Of a stretch of DNA of 58,216 nt, positions 25,569 to 35,194 are shown one piece after another. A program made the position numbers and the translations under genes. Origin of the DNA: CAZCZZ01 sp964503335 (lineage in GTDB: Bacteria; Verrucomicrobiota; Kiritimatiellia; CAIVKH01); assembly GCA_964503335.1 (NCBI GenBank), contig CAZCZZ010000021.1, positions 1-58,216 of the forward strand, written 5' to 3'. The notes beneath the pieces were generated by a model. The model was not told the origin of the DNA. It was given only the letters and a program-made list of their open reading frames with translations, and ran no database searches. Each line of letters begins with the position of its first letter. Position 1 is the stretch's first letter.

Positions 25569-28049
25569 ATGGACAAAAACGCAATCTGGAAATGGCTTAT
25601 TCTTGCCGCACTCATCTCCACATCGCTGTGGATCGTAACCCCTTTTGAGCAAAAGGTCCGCTACGGACTCGACCTCGCCGGCGGCACACGCTATGTGCTG
25701 GAAGTCGATACGGCGAATCTCGAAAGCGACGTGGCCCGTGATGCGCAGCCCCGCGCGCTTGAGGTCATCCGCAACCGTATCGACGCTCTGGGCGGCCTCG
25801 AGCCGGTCATCTACACGGAACCGAACAACCGGATCATTGTGGAGATTCCGGGCATGGAGCCCGAACAGCGCGCGCGCACACTCAAGACGATTCAGAGCGC
25901 CGCCTTCCTCGAGTTCCGCATGGTTCACGCGAAGAACGACGAGCTGGTCGAAGACCTGTTTGCAAAGGGAGAGGCGCCCGAGGGTTATAAAATCGTCACG
26001 GTCGACGACATCCGATCGGGTGGTGCATGGCAGTATAAGCAGTATCTGAAGCGCGATCAGGAGAAGGATCCAGAGGGCGTCTCAGAAGAGCAGATTCGGG
26101 AACGCTCCCGCGCGTTCCGTTCGCCGTCCGGCCATGAAATGCTCCTCGAGCTTGAAGTGCAGAACAACCAGCGGCTCTACCGTCCCACCTACGTGAGCAA
26201 GCGCCGCGAGCTCACAGGTGAAAGCCTGAGCAACGCGGGTATCGACTACGACAACTTGATGCGTCCCTACGTGACGCTTCGTTTCAACGCCAGCGGTGCC
26301 AAGCGCTTCGCGAACCTTACGGCTGACTATGCGCCGGGCGGTGCGAAGAATCCCAATCCTCAAAGTCGTCGCCAGTTGGCCATCGTGCTCGACGGAACAT
26401 TGTACTCTGCGCCTTCGATTCGCGAAGCGATCTATGGCGGCTCCGCCCAAATTACAGGTAGTTTCTCTGTCAAGGATGCCCAGGATCTGGCTATCGTATT
26501 GCGAGCGGGAGCCTTGCCGGCGCCTGTGAAACTCCTCGAAGAGCGCACCGTTGCGCCGACGCTTGGCGCGGCTTCGGTCCAGAGTGGACGCATGGCCACG
26601 CTGCTCGGTGTGGGCGCGGTCATGGTCTTTATGGTGATTTACTACACGCTGGCCGGCGCTATCGCGAATGTGGCGCTCCTGCTGAACCTTCTGTTGCTTC
26701 CCGTCGGCCTGATTATCGTTTCCGGAATCTACAGCGTATTTGCCTCACCTGGAACGGCGGGCCAGTTGTCGCTTCCGACCCTGACGCTGCCGGGTATAGC
26801 CGGTATCGCGCTCACGATCGGTATGGCCGTTGACGCCAACGTTCTGATCTATGAACGCATGAGGGAAGAGCAGGCCGCGGGCAAGCGACTCCGATCCGTC
26901 GTTGATGCCGGCTACGACAAGGCATTCAGCGCCATCTTTGACTCCAATATCACAACGTTGCTTTCGGCCGCGATTCTTTTCTGGCAGGGCACAGGCCCTG
27001 TCCGTGGTTACGCCATCACGCTCAGCGCCGGTATTCTTGTCAGTATGTACACGGCGCTGGTCTGCACCCGCATGCTCTTCGACCTGCTTTCGAGCAAGAC
27101 GAAGCTCGAAAGCTTGAAGATGATGTCCCTCTTCAAGGCGCCGAGTATCGACTTCCTTGCCAAGAAGACGGTATGCGCGATCCTATCGCTTCTGGTCATC
27201 GGAACAACGTGGGTTGGCTTCATCTCGAGAGGGGAGAAGAACTTCGGCGTGGACTTTGTTGGCGGCACGGCCGTGGCGTATGCTTTCGACCAGAAGGTTT
27301 CGTTAGAGAAGGTGAGCGAAACGCTCGTTGCAGCCGGACTCCCGGGATCAGCGGCCCAGTACCAGTCTGTGGGTGCAAGCGAGGGTGCAGGTACATCTGG
27401 CGAGGAACTCGAACTCAAGGTGCCGTTTGAGAAAGGCCCGGTTGCGACGGAGGCCCTTGCGGCGGCATTCCCAGAGGCCAACTTCAAGGTAATCAAGGAA
27501 GACAGTGTTGGACCCCAGATAGGCAAGGAGCTTCAGCGTCGCGCGATCATGGCGACGCTCTTGTCTCTGGTCGGTATCATCATCTACGTCTCGCTCCGGT
27601 TTGAATTCCCGTTCGCAGCCGGTGCCGTTGTCGCGTTGTTGCACGACGTGCTCGTCGCTGTCGGCGTGTACTGCATGATGGGCAAGCAGTTGAGCGTGTC
27701 CATGGTGGCGGCTCTGCTGACAATCATCGGCTATTCGGTCAACGACACGATCGTGATCTTCGATCGAATTCGCGAGAACATGAAGTTGTATCCAGGTCGC
27801 AAACTGGCGGTGGTGGCGAACGAAGCGATCAACCAGACGTTGAGCCGTACCTTGCTCACGTCCTTTGCGACGATGCTGACTGTCGTGGCGTTGCTCGCCT
27901 TTGGTGGTGGCTCGATCCAGGACTTCACCCTTTTGCTGTTCATCGGAATGATCTCGGGCGTCTACTCCACGGTTTACGTGGCAACGCCCGTTGTTCTTCT
28001 CTGGCACCGCGAGAAACCGAACGACCAGGCCGCTCCTTCGAAAGCGTAA
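25569..28049 (+). CDS. secDF: Fused protein translocase SecDF
   Basis: SecDF uses the proton gradient to pull exported proteins through SecYEG. SecD and SecF are one chain of 826 residues. The SecD part is about residues 1-525, with DLAGGTRYVLEVD in the first periplasmic domain and the membrane motif TIGMAVDANVLIYERMREE. The SecF part is about 530-826, with FGVDFVGGTAV and GYSVNDTIVIFDRIREN. Twelve membrane helices are expected. The fusion also occurs in Bacteroidetes and some Firmicutes. It follows yajC by 23 bases, and recJ begins 7 bases after it. Confidence 0.97.
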   Translation: MDKNAIWKWLILAALISTSLWIVTPFEQKVRYGLDLAGGTRYVLEVDTANLESDVARDAQPRALEVIRNRIDALGGLEPVIYTEPNNRIIVEIPGMEPEQRARTLKTIQSAAFLEFRMVHAKNDELVEDLFAKGEAPEGYKIVTVDDIRSGGAWQYKQYLKRDQEKDPEGVSEEQIRERSRAFRSPSGHEMLLELEVQNNQRLYRPTYVSKRRELTGESLSNAGIDYDNLMRPYVTLRFNASGAKRFANLTADYAPGGAKNPNPQSRRQLAIVLDGTLYSAPSIREAIYGGSAQITGSFSVKDAQDLAIVLRAGALPAPVKLLEERTVAPTLGAASVQSGRMATLLGVGAVMVFMVIYYTLAGAIANVALLLNLLLLPVGLIIVSGIYSVFASPGTAGQLSLPTLTLPGIAGIALTIGMAVDANVLIYERMREEQAAGKRLRSVVDAGYDKAFSAIFDSNITTLLSAAILFWQGTGPVRGYAITLSAGILVSMYTALVCTRMLFDLLSSKTKLESLKMMSLFKAPSIDFLAKKTVCAILSLLVIGTTWVGFISRGEKNFGVDFVGGTAVAYAFDQKVSLEKVSETLVAAGLPGSAAQYQSVGASEGAGTSGEELELKVPFEKGPVATEALAAAFPEANFKVIKEDSVGPQIGKELQRRAIMATLLSLVGIIIYVSLRFEFPFAAGAVVALLHDVLVAVGVYCMMGKQLSVSMVAALLTIIGYSVNDTIVIFDRIRENMKLYPGRKLAVVANEAINQTLSRTLLTSFATMLTVVALLAFGGGSIQDFTLLLFIGMISGVYSTVYVATPVVLLWHREKPNDQAAPSKA

Positions 28050-28056
28050 CGGCTCC

Positions 28057-29802
28057 ATGTCAAAACCGGAACGATCCGGGGTGGCGGCGGGGAAGGTCTG
28101 GCGTACAGCGTCCGTGGATGAATCCCTGGCGCGGCGGTTGGCGTCCGACTTGGGGCTCCCCGGGGCCATCGGATCGGTTCTCGTTGCGCGTGGAATATCA
28201 AGTCAGGCGATTGCGGATTCCTATCTTCGTCCTCGCCTGAGTACGCTGTCCGACCCTTTCCTTCTCCCTGCCATGGCTCGGGCCGTCGATCGCATCCTTG
28301 ATGCTGTCGCGCGGCATGAAACGATCGCAATCTATGGCGACTACGATGTCGATGGCATCACGAGCACAGCCTTGATGTGTCATGTGCTCGGACGCATGGG
28401 CGCCAAGGTCGCACCGTTTCTTCCCCTTCGATTGGAAGAAGGCTACGGCCTCACCGTGGATGGATTGGAACGCTGCATGGAGAGCATCAAGCCGAGCCTT
28501 ATCGTCACGGTGGATTGTGGAACAGGGTCGGTAGCTGCTGTTCAGTACGCGGCAAAGCTGGGCGTCGACATTGTGGTGACGGATCATCACGCGCCACCCG
28601 CCGAGGTGGCACCGGCGTATGCAGTCGTTAATCCAAAGCTGGCTGGGGATCAAAGCCTGCACATGCTTGCCGGCGTTGGCGTTGCCTTCAAGCTCTGCCA
28701 TGCCCTTGCAAAGAGAGGGCGTGACCGCGGTGATGCGATCGCAAGAGACCTCGACCTCAAGCAGTATCTCGATCTCGTCGCGCTGGGCACGATCGCGGAC
28801 ATCGTACCCCTTCAAGGCGAGAACCGCACCATGGCCCGGCATGGCCTCGCGCAGATGAACAAGACTCAGTGCCTTGGTTTGGCCACGCTCGCGCGCGTGG
28901 CGGGCGTGGAGGGCAAGATCGATGCCTACGAAGTAGGCTTCCGTCTCGGCCCCCGACTGAATGCAGCCGGTCGCCTCGGGGACGCACTCCACGCCCTTGA
29001 ACTGCTGACGACGAGTGACGCCGGACGGGCGATCGAGTTGTCGGAAGCCTTGGATGCAGCCAACAGGGAGAGACAGGATATTGAGGCGCAGATGGTTCGG
29101 CAGGCGCTGGCCGATGCCACGCAATCCTACGATCCGGTCCGCGATATGGCCCTCGTCATTGCCGGGGAGAATTGGCACCCGGGTGTGATCGGCATCGTGG
29201 CCACCCGTGTGGTTCAGCGATTCAACCGACCCGCGATCTGCATCGCCATTCATGATGGCAAGGCGCGCGGTTCCGGCCGAAGCATCGAAGGCGTCGATAT
29301 CGTGGGCTGCCTGAACCAATGCAGCTCGTTGCTCTTGAAGTTCGGTGGCCACGCCATGGCGGCCGGCCTTGAGATCAATCCGGAGTCAATCGGGGCGTTT
29401 CGCGAGAGATTCAATTCGATCGTCAAAGAGGCGGTAGGCAAACGCGACTTGCGACCCGTGCAGAAGGTTGATGCGTGGGTGGCGATCGGGGATGTCGATG
29501 AGCGACTCCTGAAAGCCATGGACGAGATGCGTCCGTTCGGTGTAGGCAACGCGACCCCGGTTTGGGCCGCGCGAGGTGTGCATGTGGTTGGGAAGCCACG
29601 CATCGTGGGGCAGGGCCACCTGAAGCTTCTGATCGCTTCGGGGGGGCACCAGCGGGAAGCGATCGGTTTTGGACTTGGTGATCGCGCGGTGCCCGATGGT
29701 CCTTTGGACGTGGCCTTTCAAGCCAAGCGCGACACCTTTATGGGAAACCAGAAGATCGTCCTGCAGTTGCAGGATTTCAGACCTTCGCAACTAGCCGATT
29801 AG
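28057..29802 (+). CDS. recJ: Single-stranded-DNA-specific exonuclease RecJ
   Basis: RecJ degrades single-stranded DNA 5' to 3' in recombination and mismatch repair. From ATG 28057 the product is 581 residues. The metal-binding DHH motifs are present: YGDYDVDGITS, TVDCGTG, VTDHHAPP and LGTIADIVPL. The DHHA1 domain shows GKARGSGRSIEG and KFGGHAMAAGL. An OB-fold domain ends the chain. Its stop overlaps that of the convergent thioredoxin gene by a few bases. Confidence 0.96.
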   Translation: MSKPERSGVAAGKVWRTASVDESLARRLASDLGLPGAIGSVLVARGISSQAIADSYLRPRLSTLSDPFLLPAMARAVDRILDAVARHETIAIYGDYDVDGITSTALMCHVLGRMGAKVAPFLPLRLEEGYGLTVDGLERCMESIKPSLIVTVDCGTGSVAAVQYAAKLGVDIVVTDHHAPPAEVAPAYAVVNPKLAGDQSLHMLAGVGVAFKLCHALAKRGRDRGDAIARDLDLKQYLDLVALGTIADIVPLQGENRTMARHGLAQMNKTQCLGLATLARVAGVEGKIDAYEVGFRLGPRLNAAGRLGDALHALELLTTSDAGRAIELSEALDAANRERQDIEAQMVRQALADATQSYDPVRDMALVIAGENWHPGVIGIVATRVVQRFNRPAICIAIHDGKARGSGRSIEGVDIVGCLNQCSSLLLKFGGHAMAAGLEINPESIGAFRERFNSIVKEAVGKRDLRPVQKVDAWVAIGDVDERLLKAMDEMRPFGVGNATPVWAARGVHVVGKPRIVGQGHLKLLIASGGHQREAIGFGLGDRAVPDGPLDVAFQAKRDTFMGNQKIVLQLQDFRPSQLAD

Positions 29803-30254
29803 GGCGTCCCGCCTGCCTTGTGTTTGTTGATGAGTGACAGGATATGTTCCACATAGGGGTCGGCGCCGCCCGGTCTGTATCCTGTGCGCCCGACAAGGTC
29901 GCCTGACGGGCTCAAGAGCAGAATGGTGGGGAAGCCGGATATCCCGTACTTCTCTGCCAGCAGCCCATTCGCCTTTTTCCTCTTCGCTGGCTGGGGTTTG
30001 GAACGAGGGAAATCGATTAGCACAGTGACCAGGTTGGACTTGGCAAATGCCAGGAATGCGTCCTGCTTGAAGACTTCCGCGTCGAGTTTCTTGCACCAGC
30101 CGCACCAATCGGAGCCGGAGAAGTCCACCAAGACATACCTGCCGGATGCTCCGGCCTCCTGAAGCGCCTGATCCAGGTCTTCCGACCAGTCAGCCCCCGA
30201 TGCGGCGAATGCCGTGCCGAGCATCGCCAGAACCGCACAAATGAGCGCCTTCAT
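29799..30254 (-). CDS. Secreted thioredoxin-fold protein
   Basis: From the ATG at 30254 the product is 151 residues. It has a clear signal peptide (MKALICAVLAMLGTAFAASG) and a thioredoxin fold with active site SDWCGWCKKLD and the cis-proline region GISGFPTILLL. It most likely acts as a thiol-disulfide reductase or isomerase in the periplasm. WCGWC is frequent in such proteins of PVC bacteria. The frame opens 51 bases farther up, but that adds residues ahead of the signal. It is convergent with recJ, and the stops overlap. Substrate is unknown. Confidence 0.85.
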   Translation of the reverse strand: MKALICAVLAMLGTAFAASGADWSEDLDQALQEAGASGRYVLVDFSGSDWCGWCKKLDAEVFKQDAFLAFAKSNLVTVLIDFPRSKPQPAKRKKANGLLAEKYGISGFPTILLLSPSGDLVGRTGYRPGGADPYVEHILSLINKHKAGGTP

Positions 30255-30340
30255 AGTGCCTATCCCCCATGGGGATACGATCATTCGGGGGTTCTGGTAC
30301 TTCAAGCGTATTTCTCGCGGTAAAATCGGGCGTTTTCCTC

Positions 30341-30369
30341 TTGCGAACCCTTGGCTCGCCGACTATCTT
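30341..30369 (+). promoter_or_regulatory. Possible promoter for rpmB
   Basis: TTGCGA (30341-30346), a 17-base spacer and TATCTT (30364-30369) lie 27 bases before the rpmB ATG, in the gap left by the divergent thioredoxin gene. The spacing is ideal and both boxes are partial matches. Confidence 0.45.
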
Positions 30370-30396
30370 CCCCACCCATTCGACGGGAGACTAAAG

Positions 30397-30624
30397 ATGG
30401 CGAAGGTTTGTGATGTTTGTGGCAAGGGCACTCGTGTTGGCAGCAGTATCATCAGGCACGGTATGGCTAAGAAAGACGGCGGTATCGGTCTCCACACGAC
30501 CGGTGTGACGCGTCGACGCTTCCTCCCGAACCTTCAGCGCATCCGCGTCAAGACGGCGGCGGGAACGAAGACGCAGAGCGTTTGTACGTCCTGCATCAAA
30601 GGTGGCAAGATCGCGAAGGCCTGA
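30397..30624 (+). CDS. rpmB: 50S ribosomal protein L28, zinc form
   Basis: L28 lies near the E site of the large subunit. The 75-residue product begins MAKVCDVCGKGTRVGSSI and has VTRRRFLPNLQRIRVKT and SVCTSCIKGGKI. The two CxxC pairs make a zinc ribbon. GGGAGACTAAAG precedes the ATG. It has its own promoter-like sequence and stands apart from the main ribosomal run. Confidence 0.95.
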   Translation: MAKVCDVCGKGTRVGSSIIRHGMAKKDGGIGLHTTGVTRRRFLPNLQRIRVKTAAGTKTQSVCTSCIKGGKIAKA

Positions 30625-30695
30625 CGGCCAGAAGCACGACATCCAACCGGATAGCCGGCGCTTCAGCCTTCGCCCAGATGGAGTTCGGGTGATTC

Positions 30696-31994
30696 ATGAA
30701 CGAAAAGACGAAGGTTGATACGGCGGAACTGGTTGTCGGCGAACAGCGGATTCCCCTCGCGATCTACGAAGGCTCCGAGGGTGAGCGTGCAGTCGATATT
30801 ACCAAGCTTCGCGCCTCCACGGGCCTGATCACCTATGACCCCGGTTTCGTCAACACGGGCTCCTGCGAGAGTGGCATTACCTTCCTCGACGGCGAAAAGG
30901 GTGTCCTCCGTTACCGAGGCTACGAGATCGAGGATCTCGCTGAGAACTGCACGTTTATCGAGGTCGCCTATCTCCTGATCCACGGCAAGCTGCCGACCAA
31001 GTCCGAGTTGCAGGTTTACGCAAAGCTGCTCAACCGCAATTCCATGCTGCACGAAGACATGCAGGCCTTTTTCCGGAACTATCCCGAGAATGCGCACCCC
31101 ATGGCGGTGGCATCGGCGATGGCGGTTTCCCTCTCAAGCTTCTACACCGAGTTGGATGACCGTGAAGAAGAGAAGGCGATCGCTGCCACGCGTCTGATCT
31201 CCAAGCTCCGCACGATCGCGGCCTTTGCCTATAAGAAGTCGATCGGCGAGCCCTTTGTCTATCCCAGCAGCAAGATGGTCTACTGCGAGAACCTCCTGAA
31301 CATGATGTTCTCGTCCCCCGTGGCCGAGTACAAGACTGACCCCGTGCTGGTGAAAGCGATGAACCAGCTCCTCATCCTGCACGCTGACCACGAGCAGAAC
31401 GCCTCCACCTCCGTCGTGCGCATGGTCGGCAGCACCGGCGCGAACCTCTATGCGTCCGTATCCGCAGGCATCTGCGCTCTCTGGGGACCGCTCCACGGCG
31501 GCGCGAACCAGGAAGTCATGGAGATGCTCGAGGAAATCCAAAAGAATGGCGGCGATGTCGACAAAATGATCGATCGCGCGAAAGACCCGAATGATGCCTT
31601 CCGCCTGTATGGCTTCGGCCACCGCGTCTACAAGACCTACGACCCGCGCGCGAAGGTGGCGAAGAAGGTCTGCATGGAAGTGCTTTCCAAGCTGGGCGTG
31701 AAAGATCCACTTCTCGACATCGCCATGAAGCTCGAGGAACGCGCCCTGGCGGATACCTACTTCAAGGAGCGCAAGCTCTACCCGAACGTCGATTTCTACA
31801 CCGGCATCACGTACCGGGCCATGGGCTTCCCGACCAACATGTTTACCGTCCTCTTCGCAATCGGGCGTCTGCCCGGTTGGATCTCACAGTGGTACGAGTT
31901 GCACAACGATCCGAGCCAGAAGATCGGTCGTCCGCGGCAAGTCTATACGGGTCCGACCGCCCGCGAATTCGTTCCTCTTGAGAAGCGTTCCTGA
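30696..31994 (+). CDS. gltA: Citrate synthase, type II
   Basis: The enzyme condenses oxaloacetate and acetyl-CoA to citrate, the first step of the TCA cycle. The 432-residue product has the N-terminal beta domain found in type II hexameric citrate synthases and the catalytic residues: His in LHADHEQNAST, His in GPLHGGANQEV, and Asp in YKTYDPRAK. Length is normal. A 71-base gap separates it from rpmB. No NADH-site claim can be made from sequence alone. Confidence 0.97.
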   Translation: MNEKTKVDTAELVVGEQRIPLAIYEGSEGERAVDITKLRASTGLITYDPGFVNTGSCESGITFLDGEKGVLRYRGYEIEDLAENCTFIEVAYLLIHGKLPTKSELQVYAKLLNRNSMLHEDMQAFFRNYPENAHPMAVASAMAVSLSSFYTELDDREEEKAIAATRLISKLRTIAAFAYKKSIGEPFVYPSSKMVYCENLLNMMFSSPVAEYKTDPVLVKAMNQLLILHADHEQNASTSVVRMVGSTGANLYASVSAGICALWGPLHGGANQEVMEMLEEIQKNGGDVDKMIDRAKDPNDAFRLYGFGHRVYKTYDPRAKVAKKVCMEVLSKLGVKDPLLDIAMKLEERALADTYFKERKLYPNVDFYTGITYRAMGFPTNMFTVLFAIGRLPGWISQWYELHNDPSQKIGRPRQVYTGPTAREFVPLEKRS

Positions 31995-32014
31995 CGCTGG
32001 CCGCGCAGAGTCTA

Positions 32015-32043
32015 TTTACAGTCACCGCGCGGTGGCATACATT
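32015..32043 (+). promoter_or_regulatory. Promoter for the TPR gene
   Basis: TTTACA (32015-32020), a 17-base spacer and TACATT (32038-32043) form a good sigma-70-type match 12 bases before the ATG at 32056. The expected start point near 32050 would leave almost no leader. Confidence 0.55.
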
Positions 32044-32055
32044 CGTTGTCAGGAA

Positions 32056-32436
32056 ATGAGAAAACCTTCGGGCAAAAGTCTGCAGCGACGTCATCGTGTT
32101 GAGCTGGAGTTTCTCGAAGCGCTCCGTGCCCGTCTCCCCAAGCATGCACCGACGTTGGAAGCGCTCGGCCATCTTTATACAAGGGTTGGAAAGTACGAAG
32201 AAGGGCTTGGCGTCGACCTCGATATAACGCAGCTCAAGCCCGACGAACCGGAGGCTTGGTACAATCTTGCGTGCAGTCTCTCCATGGTAGGGCGGAAAGA
32301 CGACGCCTTTGTCGCGCTGGAGAAGGCGATCGACCTCGGCTATTCGGACTTCGAATGGATGGCCCGCGATCCTGACCTGAAGCCTTTGCAGGGCGATCCC
32401 CGCCTCGCTCGCCTCGGCATGCGCATCTCAAACTGA
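32056..32436 (+). CDS. Small TPR-repeat protein
   Basis: The 126-residue product has a basic N-terminus (MRKPSGKSLQRRHRVELEFL) and about two TPR units (APTLEALGHLYTRVGKYEEG and EAWYNLACSLSMVGRKDDAF), then a third, partial repeat. It ends with YSDFEWMARDPDLKPLQGDP, a block often seen at the end of short TPR proteins in which a repeat runs into 'distance to zero' style sequence. It has no signal peptide and so is probably a cytoplasmic scaffold of unknown partner. It is convergent with metX, with 3 bases between the stops. Confidence 0.8.
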   Translation: MRKPSGKSLQRRHRVELEFLEALRARLPKHAPTLEALGHLYTRVGKYEEGLGVDLDITQLKPDEPEAWYNLACSLSMVGRKDDAFVALEKAIDLGYSDFEWMARDPDLKPLQGDPRLARLGMRISN

Positions 32437-32439
32437 GAG

Positions 32440-33627
32440 CTACTTCTCGCGCAGGAAGTAGTCGATGTGCGGCGTGAACAACTCCGGATCCAGCAGGAAC
32501 GAGTCGTGTCCCTTGTCCGAATGCACGGTGATGTGGCGGAAGGGGACGCGAACACGCTCCAGGACGCTGCAGAATTCCTCTTGCTGCCTCGGTGCGAAGC
32601 AGTCGTCGCTGCTGATGCTGAAGATCAGATAGTCCTGCTCGCGGCAGGGACGGAACGCTTCATCCAGTGACTTCTTCCCGGTGTCCGCCAAGAGGTCGAA
32701 TCGCTGCCACGCATCGATGATGCGAAGGTACGTGTTGGCGTCGAACCGCTTCACGAACTTCAAGCCCTGGTTGCGCAGGTATGACTCAACCGGGTGGCTG
32801 ATCCAGTACCACTTGTCCTTGTCCTCCTCGGCACGCACGACCTCGCGCCGGGCGCGAGTCTCCATCATGGTCAGCGAGACGAAGGTCTTATGACTGATCA
32901 TGCGCGCAAGAGCCAGGCCGCGGTCGGGACGATGCTTCCCGCCGTAGTAGTGGCCGCCGTTGAAGTACTTGTCCTCCTCGATGGCGCAAATCTGCTCGTA
33001 GTTGTAGATGCGCTGGAGGATCGAGACGGAGACGCCGGACGCGATCGGAATGACGCGGCGTACGCGCTCAGGGTAGCGAACGGCGAACGTCGTGGCGCAG
33101 AGACCGCCCAGCGAGCCACCAGCCACAGCGTGAAGCTGCGTGATGCCTAGGTGGTCGAGCAGCCGGACCTGCGAATCGACGATGTCGCCAAACATCACGG
33201 TGGGGAACTCGCGACCATACGGCTTGCCTGTCGCCGGATTCTTGGTGATCGGTCCGGACGAACCGTAGCAGCCTCCTATGTAGTTGGCGCAGATCACGAA
33301 ATAGCGGTCGGTGTTGAACGCCTTGCCGGGACCGATGAAGTCATCCCACCAGCCCTCGTGCGTCTCCTCCGTCCAAAGTCCGTCCACGCCCGGCACGCTC
33401 TTGTTCACGCCCGCGGCATGCTGGCTTCCGCTCAGGGCATGGAAGACAAGGATTGCATTGTCCTTTTTGGGCGAGAGCGTCCCGTAGGTCTCATAAGCAA
33501 GCGTGACCTCGTTGAGCTTCTCGCCTGTTCGGAAAACGAAGGGCTTTTTCGCGCTCCCGAAGGTGAAGAACTCCGTCTTTACCTTGCCGATCGAGCGCGG
33601 TCGCTTGAGATTGGTCTTTGTCTGCAT
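32440..33627 (-). CDS. metX: Homoserine O-acyltransferase (MetX family)
   Basis: MetX acylates homoserine for methionine synthesis, normally using acetyl-CoA. The 395-residue alpha/beta hydrolase has HALSGSQHA (oxyanion region), the nucleophile elbow GGSLGG (canonical GGSMGG), the catalytic Asp in SSDDCFAPR and the His in HSDKGHDSFLL. Acetyl versus succinyl preference cannot be read from this alone. It lies 5 bases after metY on the same transcript and should share the SAM riboswitch. Confidence 0.93.
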   Translation of the reverse strand: MQTKTNLKRPRSIGKVKTEFFTFGSAKKPFVFRTGEKLNEVTLAYETYGTLSPKKDNAILVFHALSGSQHAAGVNKSVPGVDGLWTEETHEGWWDDFIGPGKAFNTDRYFVICANYIGGCYGSSGPITKNPATGKPYGREFPTVMFGDIVDSQVRLLDHLGITQLHAVAGGSLGGLCATTFAVRYPERVRRVIPIASGVSVSILQRIYNYEQICAIEEDKYFNGGHYYGGKHRPDRGLALARMISHKTFVSLTMMETRARREVVRAEEDKDKWYWISHPVESYLRNQGLKFVKRFDANTYLRIIDAWQRFDLLADTGKKSLDEAFRPCREQDYLIFSISSDDCFAPRQQEEFCSVLERVRVPFRHITVHSDKGHDSFLLDPELFTPHIDYFLREK

Positions 33628-33632
33628 GGATC

Positions 33633-34922
33633 CTACTTGGCAGCCGCGGCGAGGGCCTGGTCGATATCCGCCAGAATGTCGTCGATGTGCTCGATGCCCA
33701 CGGAGAGCCGCACAAGCTCAGGCGTAATGCCGCCCGCGCGCTGTTGCTGCTCGTTCAACTGGGAGTGCGTCGTCGACGCGGGATGAATTGCAAGACTCTT
33801 CGCGTCGCCCACATTCGCAAGGTGTGAATGAAGTTTCAGGCTATCGATGAACTTGCGACCCGCAGCCATGCCGCCTTTGATGCCGAACACGACCATGGAT
33901 CCGCCCTTGCCGCGCAGGTACTTCACATTCTTCGCGTACTCGGGATCGTCCTTCAGGCCGGGGAAGCGCACCCACTCCACGCGGGCGTGATCCTTGAGAT
34001 GCTGGGCCACAGCCAGGGCGTTCTGGCAGTGACGCTCCATACGGAGGGGCAGCGTCTCAATGCCCTGCAACAGGAACCACGAATTGTCGGGCGCGATGCA
34101 CGCGCCGAGATTGCGCAACGGCACGGTCCTCATGCGGAGGATGTAGGCGAGGGGAGCCAGCGGGGCCGGGAGATCGTGTCCCCAGCGGAGGCCGTGATAG
34201 GAATTGTCGGGCGTGTCGAAGAGGGGATGTTTGCCAGCGTTCCACTTGAAGCGCCCGGAGTCCACCACCACGCCGCCGATTCCTGCGCCGTGACCGCCGA
34301 ACCACTTGGTGAGCGAATGCACGACGATTTCGGCGCCGTGCGCGAGCGGTTGGGTCAGGTAGGGTGTGGAGAAGGTGGAGTCCACGATCAGGGGGATTCC
34401 ATGGGCTTTCGCCACCGCGGCGACGGCATCAAGATCTGTCACCTCAAGGGCCGGGTTTGAAACTGATTCACAGAAGAGCGCGCGAGTCTTGTTGTCGATC
34501 GCCTTCGCAAAATTCTGGGGATCCTGTGAGTCCACAAACTTCACCGTGATGCCCAGCGTCGGCAGGATGTCGTTGAACTGCGTGTACGTGCCGCCGTAGA
34601 GGTTCCGGGCCGAGACGATGTTGTCGCCGGACTGCGCGAGGTTGATGATGGAATAGAACACACCCGCGGTGCCCGACGCCACGCCGAGACCTGCCATTTC
34701 ATGCGCGCCTTCGAGCAGGGCCACGCGCTTTTCCAGCACATCCGTCGTGGGATTCATCAGGCGCGTGTAGATGTTGCCGAGCTCCTTCAGGGCAAAGAGA
34801 TTGGCGGCGTGCTCAGTGTTCTTGAACACGTAGGAAGAGGTCCGGTAGATCGGCACCGCGCGGGCGAAGGTGGTGGGATCAGGCTGTTGGCCGCCGTGCA
34901 GGCAGAGTGTTTCGAGCTTCAT
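33633..34922 (-). CDS. metY: O-acetylhomoserine sulfhydrylase
   Basis: This PLP enzyme makes homocysteine from O-acetylhomoserine and sulfide. The 429-residue product has the PLP lysine in VHSLTKWFGGHG, the family start METLCLHGGQ-like (MKLETLCLHGGQQPDPTTFA), YTRLMNPTTDVLEKR and a C-terminal SVGIEHIDDILADI. It is the first gene of the metY-metX operon. The pair would convert homoserine directly to homocysteine without cystathionine. Expression is governed by a SAM riboswitch and terminator just upstream. Confidence 0.96.
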   Translation of the reverse strand: MKLETLCLHGGQQPDPTTFARAVPIYRTSSYVFKNTEHAANLFALKELGNIYTRLMNPTTDVLEKRVALLEGAHEMAGLGVASGTAGVFYSIINLAQSGDNIVSARNLYGGTYTQFNDILPTLGITVKFVDSQDPQNFAKAIDNKTRALFCESVSNPALEVTDLDAVAAVAKAHGIPLIVDSTFSTPYLTQPLAHGAEIVVHSLTKWFGGHGAGIGGVVVDSGRFKWNAGKHPLFDTPDNSYHGLRWGHDLPAPLAPLAYILRMRTVPLRNLGACIAPDNSWFLLQGIETLPLRMERHCQNALAVAQHLKDHARVEWVRFPGLKDDPEYAKNVKYLRGKGGSMVVFGIKGGMAAGRKFIDSLKLHSHLANVGDAKSLAIHPASTTHSQLNEQQQRAGGITPELVRLSVGIEHIDDILADIDQALAAAAK

Positions 34923-34958
34923 CGTTCTTTCCCTTTCTGTGTCTCTTTACGTACCGAC

Positions 34959-34988
34959 AAAAAAAGCCCCTCGCGCATGCGAGAGGCT
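34959..34988 (-). terminator. Riboswitch-linked terminator before metY
   Basis: On the minus strand GCCTCTCGC pairs with GCGAGGGGC around an ATGC loop, and seven T residues follow. It lies between the SAM aptamer and the metY ATG at 34922. The layout is that of a SAM OFF-switch acting at transcription termination. Confidence 0.9.
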
Positions 34989-35029
34989 TGCAGCCGCCGA
35001 TTCCCCGTACGATCCGAGGCTCATCGTTC

Positions 35030-35145
35030 CCCCCGCGCCCTTCGATTAGCTCAGGGCAGGAGGCAGGCTTTGGCACCTTATCCAAGGTCTATGGACCTCG
35101 AGCAGGTTGCCGGGCGGTCAACGGGCCAGTTCCCTCGCGCCCCTC
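35030..35145 (-). ncRNA. SAM riboswitch (SAM-I clan) controlling metY-metX
   Basis: Read on the minus strand, the leader contains the conserved S-box blocks in order: GAGGGAACTGGCCCG, then CCCGGCAACCTGCTC, a variable hairpin AGGTC-CATA-GACCT, then AAGGTGCCAAAGCCTGC, and a P4-like hairpin GCCC...GGGC. A terminator follows, then metY. High SAM should therefore stop transcription of the methionine genes. The P1 helix was not resolved with certainty, so whether this is SAM-I or a SAM-I/IV variant is open. It occupies most of the 373-base gap between metY and ychF. Confidence 0.87.
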
Positions 35146-35194
35146 TACATGCTCGCATTCGGCCTGCTACCAAGCCCGAACGCAAAGTCCCGAC

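Noticed and set aside
30625..30695. Terminator between rpmB and gltA
   Set aside because: Only a short CCGG...CCGG stem is present with no T-run, so I could not support a call.
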